Origin: Tridacna crocea
Taxonomy: Eukaryota > Mollusca > Bivalvia > Cardiida > Cardiidae
DNA: 64,000 nt
Direction: 5' to 3'
NCBI GenBank assembly: GCA_943736015.1
Contig: OX031065.1
Location: 51,562,992 to 51,626,991, forward strand
Part shown: piece by piece, positions 48,906-59,324 of the stretch
Layout of the letters: every line of letters begins with the position of its first letter
Numbering within the stretch: position 1 is the first letter of the stretch
Position numbers and translations under genes: made by a program
Notes under the pieces: generated by a model
What the model was told of the DNA's origin: nothing
Seen by the model: only the letters and a program-made list of their open reading frames with translations
Database searches by the model: none

Positions 48906-50355
48906 CCCATGGCACTACCATTCTTACACATAGTGTAATACTATTTTGAAACTAGTAAATCATCGTACCGAATTATCATGATTGACTTTTTTCTTAGGCT
49001 ACATTACATATTTCTATCAAGCAATCAGACTTGTGCATCTTAATCAACATGCGATTTAGTTGTACAGTTCACTCTTTCATTACAGATCGATCCAGTACTA
49101 GATTGGTCATCTATGTCAGAAGAGATTCTTATCCACATTTATTCTGAAATTGAACCAAACATGTATCCAGTGATCTTTCCTAATGCATTACTAAGCCGAC
49201 TATGGATTGCATTGGGCGCAGGTACTTATTTGCATCACGAACTTTTCAAGGCTTGTGCCAGCCGGCCACAAAGCCCAGTGCCACAAAGCACCAACGATTG
49301 CCCAACCTTCTCAGTGCTACGTCACACAACACAATCTCTCTGTGATATATAAATACACATTTTATAGCCGCTTAGTTTCAGTTTGCACCATTACATGTTT
49401 TCGTTTTCATCACAACCATCTCTCATTATAGCGTGTACACAAAACAACGCTCCAATGCACGAGTAAATAAGTATTTAGTGCCATTGGCACAGAAATACCT
49501 CACAAGCCACCGCACACACAACATCCAGCGCAAGCAAGTGCACACAAACCAATGAACAAACGAGTACTGCAGTGTACATAAAACGAAATCCTGCAGTGCC
49601 ATAATTGCGGTTATTCCGCTTAGACACAAACAGTTAGTGCCAGTGCACACAAAAATCATAAGTGCTAATTGCATTATGTTTCTGTATTACCTGAATACAA
49701 GAGGAAAATGTAGAAAACAGTGTTATAGTTCACTAATCACAACAATCCAGTGCCACAAAGCACTGAACTCCTCCTTAGTGCTACAGAGCTATACACCATG
49801 GCAACACCATGAACAACATACCAACACCACAGTACTTAAAAACACAATGTGGCAAACGCCACGACGGGACTCGTACTTTACCAGCATTTCTAAGGCATCC
49901 ACGCCTTCACCCACTGCAGTGTATGTTACCCCTACCACAATCCAGATATGAAGAAGATTATTTCTCACAAGTCATACACTCATGATACTTTGCCTATCCT
50001 CTGTTATTTGTCCATCATAATTCTGAAAGTCAGGTAGTTGATCATAAATGAGAATACTTGTTATTATCATGACCTGCAGTGCATTAATAAGAAATTGTAA
50101 TTAATACTTATCTTATGGATACACTTTGTCTCTCGCAAATTATATCCTCTTATGTTTTACAAATGGTACTGCAAATCTTAAAACAATATACTCCTATACG
50201 AAAAAGGAGCCTCGTTGTATCCGAAGAGCTGGTATGAACTCTGTCGGTTTGTCGCCATTTCCCTGCGAAGCAGAAACCGACAAGCAGGTACAAAGAAAAA
50301 TAAAAACGTATACATGTACATGTTGCCCTCTCAAAGCTGAATGAACCTTGCACCA
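48906..50355. other. Anonymous DNA with recurring CAGTGCCACAAAGCAC words
   Basis: CCCAGTGCCACAAAGCACC (49273) and CCAGTGCCACAAAGCACTG (49749) recur along with AGTGCTAC words. A short hairpin near 50243-50283 pairs TGTCGGTTT with AAACCGACA. Frames of up to 104 codons here (49637-49951) are unrecognised and compositionally repeat-like. Confidence 0.35.
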
Positions 50356-50359
50356 AATA

Positions 50360-51205
50360 TACTACTCAACTTTTGCTTTGGATCAAAACCAAAATATTGT
50401 TTATTTTTATACGCCCGTCGAAGACGGGACGTATTATGGGATCACCCGTGGCGGGCGGGCGGCGTCCAGTTCTTTGTCCGGAGCATATCTCCAAAACTAT
50501 TCTAGCTAGGGTTATGAAATTTCATGGGTGGATATATCTCACCGAGGGGGAGTGCAGTGCACAGGAATCATAACTCTTGCTCACTTGATTTTCGGGTTAT
50601 TGCCCTTTGTTGTTTTTCATACTTGAATTTTGTCCGGAGCATATCTCCAAAATTATAATAGCTAGGGTTATGAAATTTCATGGGTGGATAGATCTCATCC
50701 AGGGGGAGTGCAGTGCACAGGAATCATAACTCTTGCTCGCTTAATTTTTGAGTTAGTGCCCTTTGTTGTTTTTCATACTTGAATTTTGTCCGGAGCATAT
50801 CTCCAAAATTATACTTTCTAGGGTTATGAAATTTCATGGGTGGATAGATCTCATCAAGGGGGAGTGCAGTGCACAGGAATCACAACTCTTGCTCGCTTAA
50901 TTTTTGAGTTAGTGCCCTTTGTTGTTTTTCATACTTGAATTTTGTCCGGTGCATGCCCCAGCTTTACAACTTTAAGACGGGCGTATCTTGCGACAATTTG
51001 CCGCTCTTGTTTAGAATTGGCAAATCCATTTTTTTCATCTACCACGATGTTTGAAAGAACTTTATTCTGTTTATTTGATATATTTGATACTGATTTCCTT
51101 TACTATGACCATAGATTAAATGAACTTGTTTTTGTTTGAATAAGTTTAATTTTGGAAAAAATTATTCATGTTTTTGTTTTGATCCCTAGCAAAAGTTGAG
51201 TAGTA
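50360..51205. mobile_element. TA-flanked MITE (mariner-type ends) enclosing a type E element
   Basis: TACTACTCAACTTTTGCT, two bases, then GGATCAAAAC at the left is mirrored at the right by GTTTTGATCC, two or three bases, and AGCAAAAGTTGAGTAGTA. TA sits directly outside both ends (50358-50359 and 51206-51207). The interior outside the type E element is about 200 bp. TA duplications point to a Tc1/mariner-type mobiliser. Confidence 0.8.
50405..51011 (+). mobile_element. Type E tandem-cored element (Helentron/HINE-like)
   Basis: 5' end TTTTTATACGCCCGTCGAAG with hairpin CGTCGAAGACG; 3' end AAGACGGGCGTATCTTGCGA then GCCGCTCTTGTTT. ATACGCCCGTC and GACGGGCGTAT are subterminal inverted repeats. The core has three units of about 155 bp, with TTGTCCGGAGCATATCTCCA, GGGTTATGAAATTTCATGGG and GGGGGAGTGCAGTGCACAGG. 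The units are very alike, so this array is younger than those in types A and B. Confidence 0.82.
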
Positions 51206-51357
51206 TACATGAACTACATGTACAACCTGCCTATCATGAATCCCGTACTTCTTACCCTTCAGGTACATATCAAAGCGTCATCGAACAAGGGAAAATAAAT
51301 TCCTTCTAAACCGTTCGGTTCCTTTACTCAGGAAATTAGATTTACTGTAAGCGTAAC

Positions 51358-51586
51358 TTAACCCTTTACTCCACAGATACTCATTTCTACGCATTTCTTG
51401 TTGGAGCCTTTTGAAAACATTGTGGCAAAAGGTGAAATTGCTCGAGACGAGCAATTTCACCTTTTTTCACAATGTTTTCTATGCTACCAAAAGATGTCAT
51501 ATACATATAAGAAACAGCTTCATCCTTGCTGTTATTTAGGGTCAATTAGAGATACCATAGAAATGCCTTATGGGGTAAAGGGTTAA
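51358..51586 (+). mobile_element. TTAA MITE, 229 bp, doubly varied hairpin
   Basis: TTAA-bounded. The hairpin at 51419-51476 reads GGTGAAATTGCTCG against CGAGCAATTTCACC. The GAG-to-GTG change is present as the complementary change on the other arm. Outer words match 47587-47815. Confidence 0.9.
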
Positions 51587-52346
51587 ACAAAAAGTGAGAT
51601 ATGGAAAGAAAGATAATAGTTTAATTTCTAAAAATTGAGAAAAAAAAAAAAAAAAATCTACATACCATGGTTCCGTTTGGGAACTGTGTACATTAAGATC
51701 AGACCGCCCAGAACAGACTGTCTGATCTTAAATATGTACTGTTCCACATTTCAGAGATATTCCAACGAAAACGACAGTGACATTGTAAGTTCTTTTTTAA
51801 AATGACTGAAAAGTTGCTCACTAAAAGTCAAAGGAAAACTCATAACACATGATCAGTCATAAAAAACGAAAAAAATCAAACCTTCAAATATTTGTCGGAA
51901 TACAGTATTGACCTTGGTCATGTCTAATTTGTCAGAAGACGTAAAAACGAAAGCCTAAAAAGAAAGCTGTGCCAGTACTGGTGTGAGAAAGCCAGGAAAC
52001 ACATGCGTAGGCGCACTGTCCGCCGTGACATGGCCTAAGTTGTAAAAAAAAAAAAACAATTTAGCTTTATTACAAACAAATAAATACAATGATCTGACCA
52101 ATATACACATACGAAAGCACATGTAAACACTCACTACAGAATCAGTGAAGATATAAAATGATTCTTGAAATGCTTGATGCAATTGGTATTCCTTTTACGA
52201 ACTCGACGTTTTGGATATGTTTGTGAAAGAGATATGGTGACAGCTGAAATAGTCAACATACTGATTATAAGAAAATAGATACACAAGTAGACAATTCATC
52301 CAGAATCAAACAAACATCGTACTAATTATGCGATAAACACGCAAGT
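51587..52346. other. Anonymous DNA with a short repeat at 51970-52010
   Basis: GTGAGAAAGCCAGGAAACAC is the reverse of text at 6220-6245. AAGATCAGACcGCCC / CTGTCTGATCTTA forms a short hairpin at 51693-51728. An A-run lies at 51641-51657. Confidence 0.4.
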
Positions 52347-52985
52347 AATTTTTAACTCTACTGGCTGAACGCCAGCAGAGCTTATGCCATGGCGTGGTTT
52401 CCGTCGTCCGTCCGTCCGTTAGTCTTTTTCTTGTTCAGGCGACTAAGCCTGCACTTGTGGTCAGATTTCCATGAAATTTGCACAAATTGTTTATCTCATT
52501 AATACCTTCAATCCTATCGATGTTATGAAAAAATCTAACAAACAGTATGGGAAAAAGTAGCCATTTGAAGTTGAACATTTTATTTTGTTTACGCAATAAA
52601 GTCTGCACTTGAGGTCAGATTTTTGTTAAAGTTGCACAGCTTGTTTATCTCACTAATAGCTTCGACCCTATTGATTTTGAAAAAAAAATCCAATCAACAG
52701 TATGGGAAAAGTAGCCATTTCAAGTTGAAATTTTTCATTACTTGTTTACGTGTTAAAGTCTGCATTTGTGGTTATATTTTTGTGAAACTTGCACAGTTTA
52801 TTTATCTCATAAGTAGTCTAGCTTCTACCGTATTAATTTTGAAAAAAAAAAAAAAAAAAAAAAAAATCCAACAAACAGTATGGGAAAAGTAGCCTTTCAA
52901 GTTGAATTTTTGTCATTTCTTGTTTACGCAAATAAGTCTGCATTTGTTGTCAGATTTCAATGAAACTTGCAGAGTTTGTTTATTT
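52347..52985 (+). mobile_element. Type C tandem-cored element, 3' end missing
   Basis: It starts TTTTTAACTCTACTGGCTGA with the hairpin CTGGCTGAACGCCAG and the GTCCGTCCGTCCG stretch. Four core units of about 155-165 bp carry AAGTCTGCACTTGTGGTCAG and AACAGTATGGGAAAAGTAGC. An A-run at 52842-52866 lies in the third. The array stops without the usual 3' hairpin. Core units without either end recur at 61936-62200. Confidence 0.7.
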
Positions 52986-53575
52986 TATAATAATTGCACT
53001 CATGTTGTAAAATCGGTTTTTTGATTGGTCAGAATCTGGTCATGTGATGAAAAAACTTGCAAGTTATTTTTCGATGAACGCAATAGCACTACTTTCGGTT
53101 TTTCCAAATTGTTGTGTAGTATCTAATTTTAGATTTCATGCAAACTGTTTATGGGCTATATTTGGAGTTCCATTGTTGAATCAGACAAATGCAAAAAGAT
53201 CGATTTCTTTTTCTTTATAAAAACACTTGCAAAGAGGAAACTACCGAATTAACCTTGACAAAATGATGCGTGTTTATCTTTATATGATTGCACTCATGTT
53301 GTAAAATCGTGTTTTGATTGGTCAGAATCGGGTCATGTGATGAAAAAAACCTGCATGTTATTTTTCGATGAACGCAATAGTACTACTTTGGGTTTTTCCA
53401 AATTGTTGTGTAGTATCTAATTTTAGATTTCATGCAAACTGTTTATGGGCTATATTTAGAGTTCCATTGCTGAATCAGACAAATGCAAAAAGATCGATTT
53501 CTTTTTCTTTAAAAAACTTGAAAAGAGGAAACTACCGAATTAACCTTGACAAAACAATGTGTGTTTATCTTTATT
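52986..53575. repeat. Direct duplication, about 297 bp, two copies
   Basis: ATTGCACTCATGTTGTAAAA, GGTCATGTGATGAAAAAA, TCCAAATTGTTGTGTAGTAT and CTACCGAATTAACCTTGACA occur in both 52986-53282 and 53285-53575, with few differences. The second copy runs on into a repeat phrase also found at 60295-60365. Confidence 0.88.
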
Positions 53576-55211
53576 TGCACCCTAAAAATAAAAGATACAC
53601 TATGCCAACAGTGAATGGAGAGTATGAATGGTCGACGTCATCAGTTACCTTTTCACGCTAATTCTCGCACATGCGCGCAAGGACTTCCGGACGGCAACCG
53701 ATTATTTCCGCATTGTTTGTTTACATTGGTTACTCTCGAAAATGTCAATGCGGGAAAGTTTAAAAAAGATTGAATAAACAATCCGTGGTAATTTTAGCTA
53801 GAGAACACGGAATAGAAGTCAGGAAGAAAAAGAAAGATGACTTTACAAGTCAGATTTTAACGTCGTAGACTCCAGAATCTGTTCTCACCCCTGTTGTATA
53901 CCAAGAGTCCGAGCTGTACAATCATACCTCGGAGTGACCAAAACCTACCACCGTTCAACAAAGTAACCTATTCTGAGACTTGTCATGTACCGAAAATCAC
54001 TTTTAATGACATTTGTAATTTCATGATATTGCGTCCTACGGTGTCTGGTGGTCACGTCAACAACTTAAAAGGGCTAGATAGAGCCGTTAAGCACTTCAAA
54101 GCGCTCCGGCGATGTTAAGGATATTAGCTGTGCAAAGGTATGACTTGGACATTTTGTTATTTTCGTTTGTCTGAAATTTAAAGATAAAAGAGAGAGAAAA
54201 CTTTGCAGTAGCTGAGTAGACTGCATGCAAATCAAATTCTAGTTATCCTGTTATGATTAAAAATGAAATAAAACGTCAGGGTAACCAGATCTACCCTTCA
54301 AATGAGTATAATAGTTTCTCATAGATCTCAATAATTTGTGTGCATGTATGTCAGTGGCGTAGCTGAAGCCTAAATCACAGTATGCACATTTGAAGGGGTT
54401 AGGGAGTGAAGGGGGGTGTGAGGTGGGCAGTCCCTCTGAGGGAGACCTCAGGGAACGAAAATAAGGCAATATAGAGTTGATAAAAAAGGCTGTCCATGAC
54501 AATTTTTACACTCACACACACAAAGAAAAAACTGAGCAAGCAGATATCTGAGTGTGTGTCAGTAAAACAACTGATAAGTACTCTCACAGAATGTCTATCC
54601 ACAGAACAACATGGATCCTTTATGATGTCCTCCCCCGGGATGCCGACCTAGGCATCCTTGCAGGTCGTGTTTCTTGGAGGGGGGGCGTTGGATTTACCCT
54701 AAGCCTTGGTCCACAACCACTTGCCGTGCAGCCGATTTTGTGAATCCCTTGTTTACAAAGATGCAGAATATGTTATTCAGCAAAGAAAATGGTAAAATAA
54801 CAATACTGATACATTTTGCAATCAAAGCAAAACAGTTTAACCATCATTTTGGTATGGAGTGACCGTATGATTTGAGAAGTAAAAACAAATATAATTATGT
54901 ATGTTGATGCTAATTCTTCACCACCTGCAACATATCAGCCAGAGAATATTTTTCAAATAGGCTAAACAGTCTGAACAGTCTTTAGATTCTTATTAAATAA
55001 ATTTGGAAGCATTGTGACTAATAATATATCTCTTATATCAAACAATACTTCCTTTTATTCTTCTACAGAAAACAGTACAATGTCATTGACAGGAAATGAA
55101 TAATTCAAATTTAGTACAAAAATGATGAAAATTTTTATTATCTGAACTTACAAATAAGTTTCTTTGTAAGCACAGGGTGCATTTAAGTTTTTATTTTTTT
55201 TTTAAATTGTA
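53576..55211. other. Repeat-derived and anonymous DNA
   Basis: 53578-53650 (AAAAGATACACTATGCCAAC) recurs at 60300. 53655-53692 (GCACATGCGCGC, then CTTCCGGACGGCAACCG) recurs in reverse at about 59258-59292. Frames at 53894-54118 and 54257-54502 are not recognised. Confidence 0.45.
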
Positions 55212-55215
55212 CTTA

Positions 55216-55666
55216 TGTCACGGAGAGTGATTAGATATATAACCACTTGAAACCTGCCTTGCTGTTGAGCTAGCTTTTACAGCGATGCGGTTTGGTGTGT
55301 TTCTCTCTGTGACAGTTAAGCAACGTGGCATTAGGTTAGTGCCTGGATGGGTGACCAGGTCGTTGCACGTTACATTTGGTGTCAGAAGTGGGATAATGAC
55401 AACTGCCGGACTGGAGTTGCCTTACCCATGTATATTCCCCTGGTGTTTCTGTATATACATGCTTGTATATAGGTCTCGGGGTCGAGACTTCTCAAAGGCG
55501 GGAGTAATGTCACGGAGAGTGATTAGATATATAACCACTTGAAACCTGCCTTGCTGTTGAGCTAGCTTTTACAGCGATGCGGTTTGGTGTGTTTCTCTCT
55601 GTGACAGTTAAGCAACGTGGCATTAGGTTAGTGCCTGGATGGGTGACCAGGTCGTTGCACGTTACA
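55216..55666 (+). mobile_element. Cassandra-like TRIM: miniature LTR element with 5S-rRNA-like LTRs
   Basis: Two 159-bp direct repeats (55216-55374 and 55508-55666), beginning TGTCACGG and ending GTTACA, look identical by eye. They frame a 133-bp interior. Just inside the first repeat TGGTGTCAGAAGTGGGAT fits a primer-binding site for a leucine tRNA 3' end, and AAAGGCGGGAGTAA before the second repeat fits a polypurine tract. CTTA (or ACTTA) flanks both sides as target duplication. There is no coding sequence; it must borrow proteins from a full LTR element. Each repeat contains AGTTAAGCAACGTGGC, GGTTAGTGCC and TGGATGGGTGACC, close to the internal promoter region of 5S rRNA. The element looks whole and very young. 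Confidence 0.88.
55314..55358 (+). promoter_or_regulatory. 5S-rRNA-like internal promoter stretch in the left LTR
   Basis: AGTTAAGCAACGT and TGGATGGGTGACC with GGTTAGTG between correspond, in order and roughly in spacing, to box A, the intermediate element and box C of animal 5S genes. An ACCACTTGAAAC phrase about 70 bp upstream resembles the 5S 5' part. The same stretch is in the right repeat at 55606-55650. Pol III use is an inference. Confidence 0.8.
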
Positions 55667-55670
55667 CTTA

Positions 55671-55974
55671 TAGTGCCCCCAATGACTATTGACCCGGAAC
55701 TGGTGCAATATATAGAAAACTGAACTAAAAGCCAGAAACTGTCAGAAATGTGGAAAAAGCTGCACATAGGTCATCTGACAAGTTCTATATTTGGTGCTGT
55801 ACTAAGCTCAGGGGATAATCCAAGCATTCCAAGGTCTCTTGTGCAGCAAATTCAGAAAGATCCAGTCTAAATAAGTATGATTTAATTATTATTCATGTAA
55901 CAACTGTTGAATTTTGATAGATCTGCAGCAGACACACACTTAAAGTATTTAGAAGAAAATCCTAAAACCTGCTT
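55671..55974. other. Anonymous AT-rich DNA
   Basis: Nothing recognised between the LTR element and the next MITEs. Confidence 0.35.
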
Positions 55975-56326
55975 TATCACAGCAAACTTTTCTGAAAGTG
56001 TAAGAAACTTTGTGACAAAAGTGGAAATTGCTCATCACAATCAATTTCTGCTGTTGCAACAATGTTTTCAAAAGTTTCCAGCTACATAGTCATGACAAGG
56101 TATAACCCATTCTGTCATAAAATCAAGGTTTGATGGGTGTTAAATTTAAAAATTTTGAAAACATAGGGGGAAAAGGAGAAAATTCTTACAATGAGCAAAA
56201 TCTCATTTTGTCATAATGGTTTCTTCTGTATCAGAGACTCAATACATTATTTTCTGAAGCTGATATTTATTTTTGCCTCCAAAATGGAAGACTTAACAGA
56301 ATTGCATATCAGGGAAAGGGTTAAAA
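55975..56326 (+). mobile_element. Two decayed TTAA MITEs
   Basis: The first (55975-56095) keeps AAAGTGGAAATTGCTCATCA with a mirrored CAATTTCTGCTGTT arm. The second (about 56105-56326) runs from TATAACCCATTCTGTCATAA to AGGGAAAGGGTTAA with a diverged hairpin. Confidence 0.65.
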
Positions 56327-56924
56327 ACCAAAGTACAAATATAAATATATTTAGATACCGTTGCTAATGATTAGTTTCTCAATATTTGTAATTTGCAGAC
56401 CTGATGTATTGGTATTTTCTTAAGACATCACAATCTTGAATAAATCTACAGCAGATTATATAGCAAACATGCAGACCTGTGCAAATACAAGAATTTTTCA
56501 TTATTTATATATAACTTCTTGACAAGCAAACATTTTCCATAATGGAAATAGTGCTCATTTTGAGCCAAATATCGTTTGTTTGCAATATTATTTCAACAGC
56601 TCTCACAAATCATCATTATCTCCCCATAAGGTATTGAAGAGTATTCCTTCCCAATCAACAAATCTAAAGCAATAGGCCTATATGATCAAAACATATTTGG
56701 AAAAATGTTAAAAGTCCTCATAAATATCAATACAGTGGATTCCACTGAATTGCAATTATGATAATAGCAATCCACTACTTAATTGCAACCGACTTAATGC
56801 ACAAACATTAGATATATAAAACAAAATGTTCTCTCTAATTGCAATTTTCTGTTATTATACTGTAATTAACAAAAACAAATGTTAGCAATATGGTGTTGTA
56901 ATTGACAGAAATCCACTGTATTAC
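56327..56924. other. Anonymous AT-rich DNA
   Basis: No gene, RNA or repeat was recognised in this stretch. Confidence 0.3.
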
Positions 56925-58274
56925 TTCAAATAAAGTTGGAAAAGTTTGTGGCAAAGAAATATACATGTACTGTTCATAACCAGGATTGTCCACAATGCTT
57001 TTTAGCTCACTTGAGCACAAAGTGCTCAAGTTGAGCTATTGTGATTAGGCTGTGTCCGGCATCCGTCGTGTGTCAACGATTACTTGTTTGCACTCTAGAG
57101 GCTACATGATATCTCGGACAAGTTCAATATTGGGTCAAAAATTAGGTAACTAGGAAAAATTTAGAAAAACCCTGTATGTAATCTAGAGGCTATACATTTT
57201 TGGCTCAAATGTCTTTCAACTTGATCAGAACATTTGTCTCCATGAATATCTTGGACAAATTCAATATTGGGTCACATGTGGTCAAAAACTAGGTCACTAG
57301 GTCAAACCCTACAAAAACCATGTGTGCACTGTAGAGGCTACATTTTGGCTCAGATGTCTTCAAAGTTGGTCAGAATGTTTGTCCTAATGATATCTCGTAC
57401 AAGTTTGATATTGGGTCAACTAGAGTCATCAACTAGGTCTCAAGGTCAAATCTTAGAAAATCTTTTATGCACACTAGAGGCTACATTTGTGGCTAAAATG
57501 TATTGAAATTTGATCAAAATGTTTGTCACCATGATATCTTGGACAAGTTTGATATTGGGCCACAATGGGTAAAAAACTAGGTCACTAAGTCAAATCTTAG
57601 AAAACCCTTGTGTGCACTCTAGGGGATACATTTATACCGGGTCACATGGGGCCAAAAACTATGTCACTGGATCTTTTGAAAATTCAGGTGAGAGCTATAG
57701 GACCAATGGCCCTCTTCTTTTAAAATCCATATGCTATAGACACATTATGACTTATGCTGTGCAGTGGGGTGTGGAAAATGAAAGTAAAGCAAGGTCAAAG
57801 TATACTGATTTGAAACAAATCTTCAGGGAAAATTTCAAAGTAGAGGAAACAGGTTTGACATTATATGAAACTCATTCTTTCATAGAAGCATCCAGTTATG
57901 GTAGAGTAGCTGAAGATGGCTCTGTTGGTATACTTGAAATAAAGTGTCCATATCCTGTACAAGGGAAATTAATTAACAGGATGTAAGTTTTGGATATTGT
58001 TGCAATAAACAATACAGAATTCTGTCTTGCATCCAGCACAGAGGGTATAAGGCTGAAAAAGACCCATAAGTACTATGCTCAGGTACAGGGTGAGATGGCA
58101 GTCACGTGTTTACCATGGTGTGACTTTGTTATCTGGACAGCAGACCCTCAGAACAATATGTTTATTGACAGGGTTTACTTTGACACTGAATTTGTGAATT
58201 ACATGTTACCAAAACTGGTAGAGTTCTACGTTAAACGTGTTTTTCCTGCACTTGATTGTAATGTCAAACAATGA
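56925..58274 (+). pseudogene. YqaJ-type nuclease (viral recombinase family), interrupted
   Basis: The main part (57722-58274) contains YAVQWGVENESKARSKY, ILEIKCPYPVQGK, THKYYAQVQGEMAVT and WCDFVIWTADPQ. These match YqaJ/lambda-exonuclease-like proteins: the G-ENE-AR helix, the EIKCP catalytic strand and the YYAQVQGQM helix. A piece with TSNKVGKVCGKE near 56930-56965 matches the usual R-x-T-x-SN-GKV opening. The type D element at 56999-57718 separates these two parts. In animals such domains often belong to DNA transposons (for example ISL2EU) or stand alone. This copy is broken by the insertion and by a small number of other interruptions and is treated here as a fossil. Confidence 0.78.
56999..57718 (+). 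mobile_element. Type D tandem-cored element (Helentron/HINE-like)
   Basis: 5' end TTTTTAGCTCACTTGAGCAC with hairpin GAGCACAAAGTGCTC; 3' end TTCAGGTGAGAGCTATAGGA then CAATGGCCCTCTTCTT. The ends resemble type A, but the core is unrelated: about four units near 145 bp with TCTAGAGGCTACATTTTGGC, CTTGGACAAGTTTGATATTG and GGTCACTAGGTCAAA. It sits within the YqaJ-type gene with no clear duplication. Confidence 0.8.
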
Positions 58275-58469
58275 ATATACCAGTTTCATACCTACGAAAG
58301 TATGTAACATGATGTACATGTATGATGAGCCGTCAGTTAGATTTTGTCTTGAAACAACATCACTTATGCTTTTGAAATGAACACACTTTTCTATCATACA
58401 ATCAAATCTCGGTACTTTAAACTTGCTTACTTTGTAGCCGAGTTAACATTGTAGAAAAGTCAAATTCCC

Positions 58470-58698
58470 TTAACTCATTACCGAACGACAAAATTTTAGA
58501 ATGGTCCAAATCGAAGGAATTTGCAGACGACAAAATAAAAGTGACTGAAAAATTGAAATTTGTTCTGTGAAAGGTAGAAAAAATTGTTGGAAAAGGAAAA
58601 AATGATGGTTACAAGTATTTTCACCTGTTCCCACAATGTTTTCTAAACGCTTGTTTCTCCGGGCTGTCAAAAGTAGGAATTGTGTGGTAATGGGTTAA
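58470..58698 (-). mobile_element. TTAA MITE, full 229-bp copy
   Basis: TTAA-bounded, from ACTCATTACCGAACGAC to TGTGTGGTAATGGGTTAA. The hairpin is partly decayed (GGAAAAAATGATGGTTACAA). Confidence 0.85.
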
Positions 58699-58935
58699 CC
58701 CTTTTCCGCATAATTTCGAATTTTAGCGACCCTGAAAATAAAGCGTTTTGATATCATTTTTAGAAGAGAGAAAATGCTGTTAACTAGCAATTTATCCTTT
58801 TCCCATAATGTTTCCTTCTTTTTCAAACACAAATACCCTTATTTTGAGCCACATTTCGTATATATGTTGTCTGCAACTACTTTCTACTTGGACGAGTCCA
58901 AAATTTTGCCGTGTAAAAAACGGTAAAAATGTAAT
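58695..58935 (+). mobile_element. TTAA MITE adjoining the previous copy
   Basis: It shares the TTAA of the copy at 58470 and reads CCCTTTTCCGCATAATTTCG, GAGAAAATGCTGTTAACTAG and GTTGTCTGCAACTAC in family order. Confidence 0.7.
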
Positions 58936-59034
58936 TACAGTAGATATAGGTGTTTACAAATTTATAACAAAGGAAAAATAATGTAAAATAAGAAATTTCT
59001 CAAATAAGCAATTTCTACTTCTGCTACATGCTTT

Positions 59035-59170
59035 AAGCCTTTCCCTCATAGAAGCAGGTTTTGATGCGTCTTAAATTTAGGCCTCTTGTAAATATTGTGG
59101 GAAATGTAGAAAATGCTCATAATGAGCATTTTGTCCTTTTCCTACAATATTTCCTATTCTGTCAGAAACT
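59035..59170 (+). mobile_element. Partial TTAA MITE
   Basis: GCCTTTCCCTCATAG and the hairpin GTAGAAAATGCTCATAATGA against GCATTTTGTCC. The distal part is missing. Confidence 0.6.
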
Positions 59171-59324
59171 TAAAAGCATTCAAGAACAGCGGAAGACAAC
59201 ACACTGTATAACCATGTTTGACAATGACAGTACTGTTGTCAATATAAACATGTTTTGGTTGCCGTCCGGAAGCGTTTCTGCGCATGTGCGAGGTACCGGA
59301 AAAGAGAAAACACGAAAAGGTCTA

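Noticed and set aside
49637-49951. 104-codon frame as a gene
   Set aside because: No recognisable domain, and it sits in a stretch with recurring short words; support is too weak.
55314-55358. A standalone 5S rRNA gene
   Set aside because: Only the internal promoter-like portion matches; the usual outer stem halves are not in place and the stretch is repeated exactly within the two LTRs.
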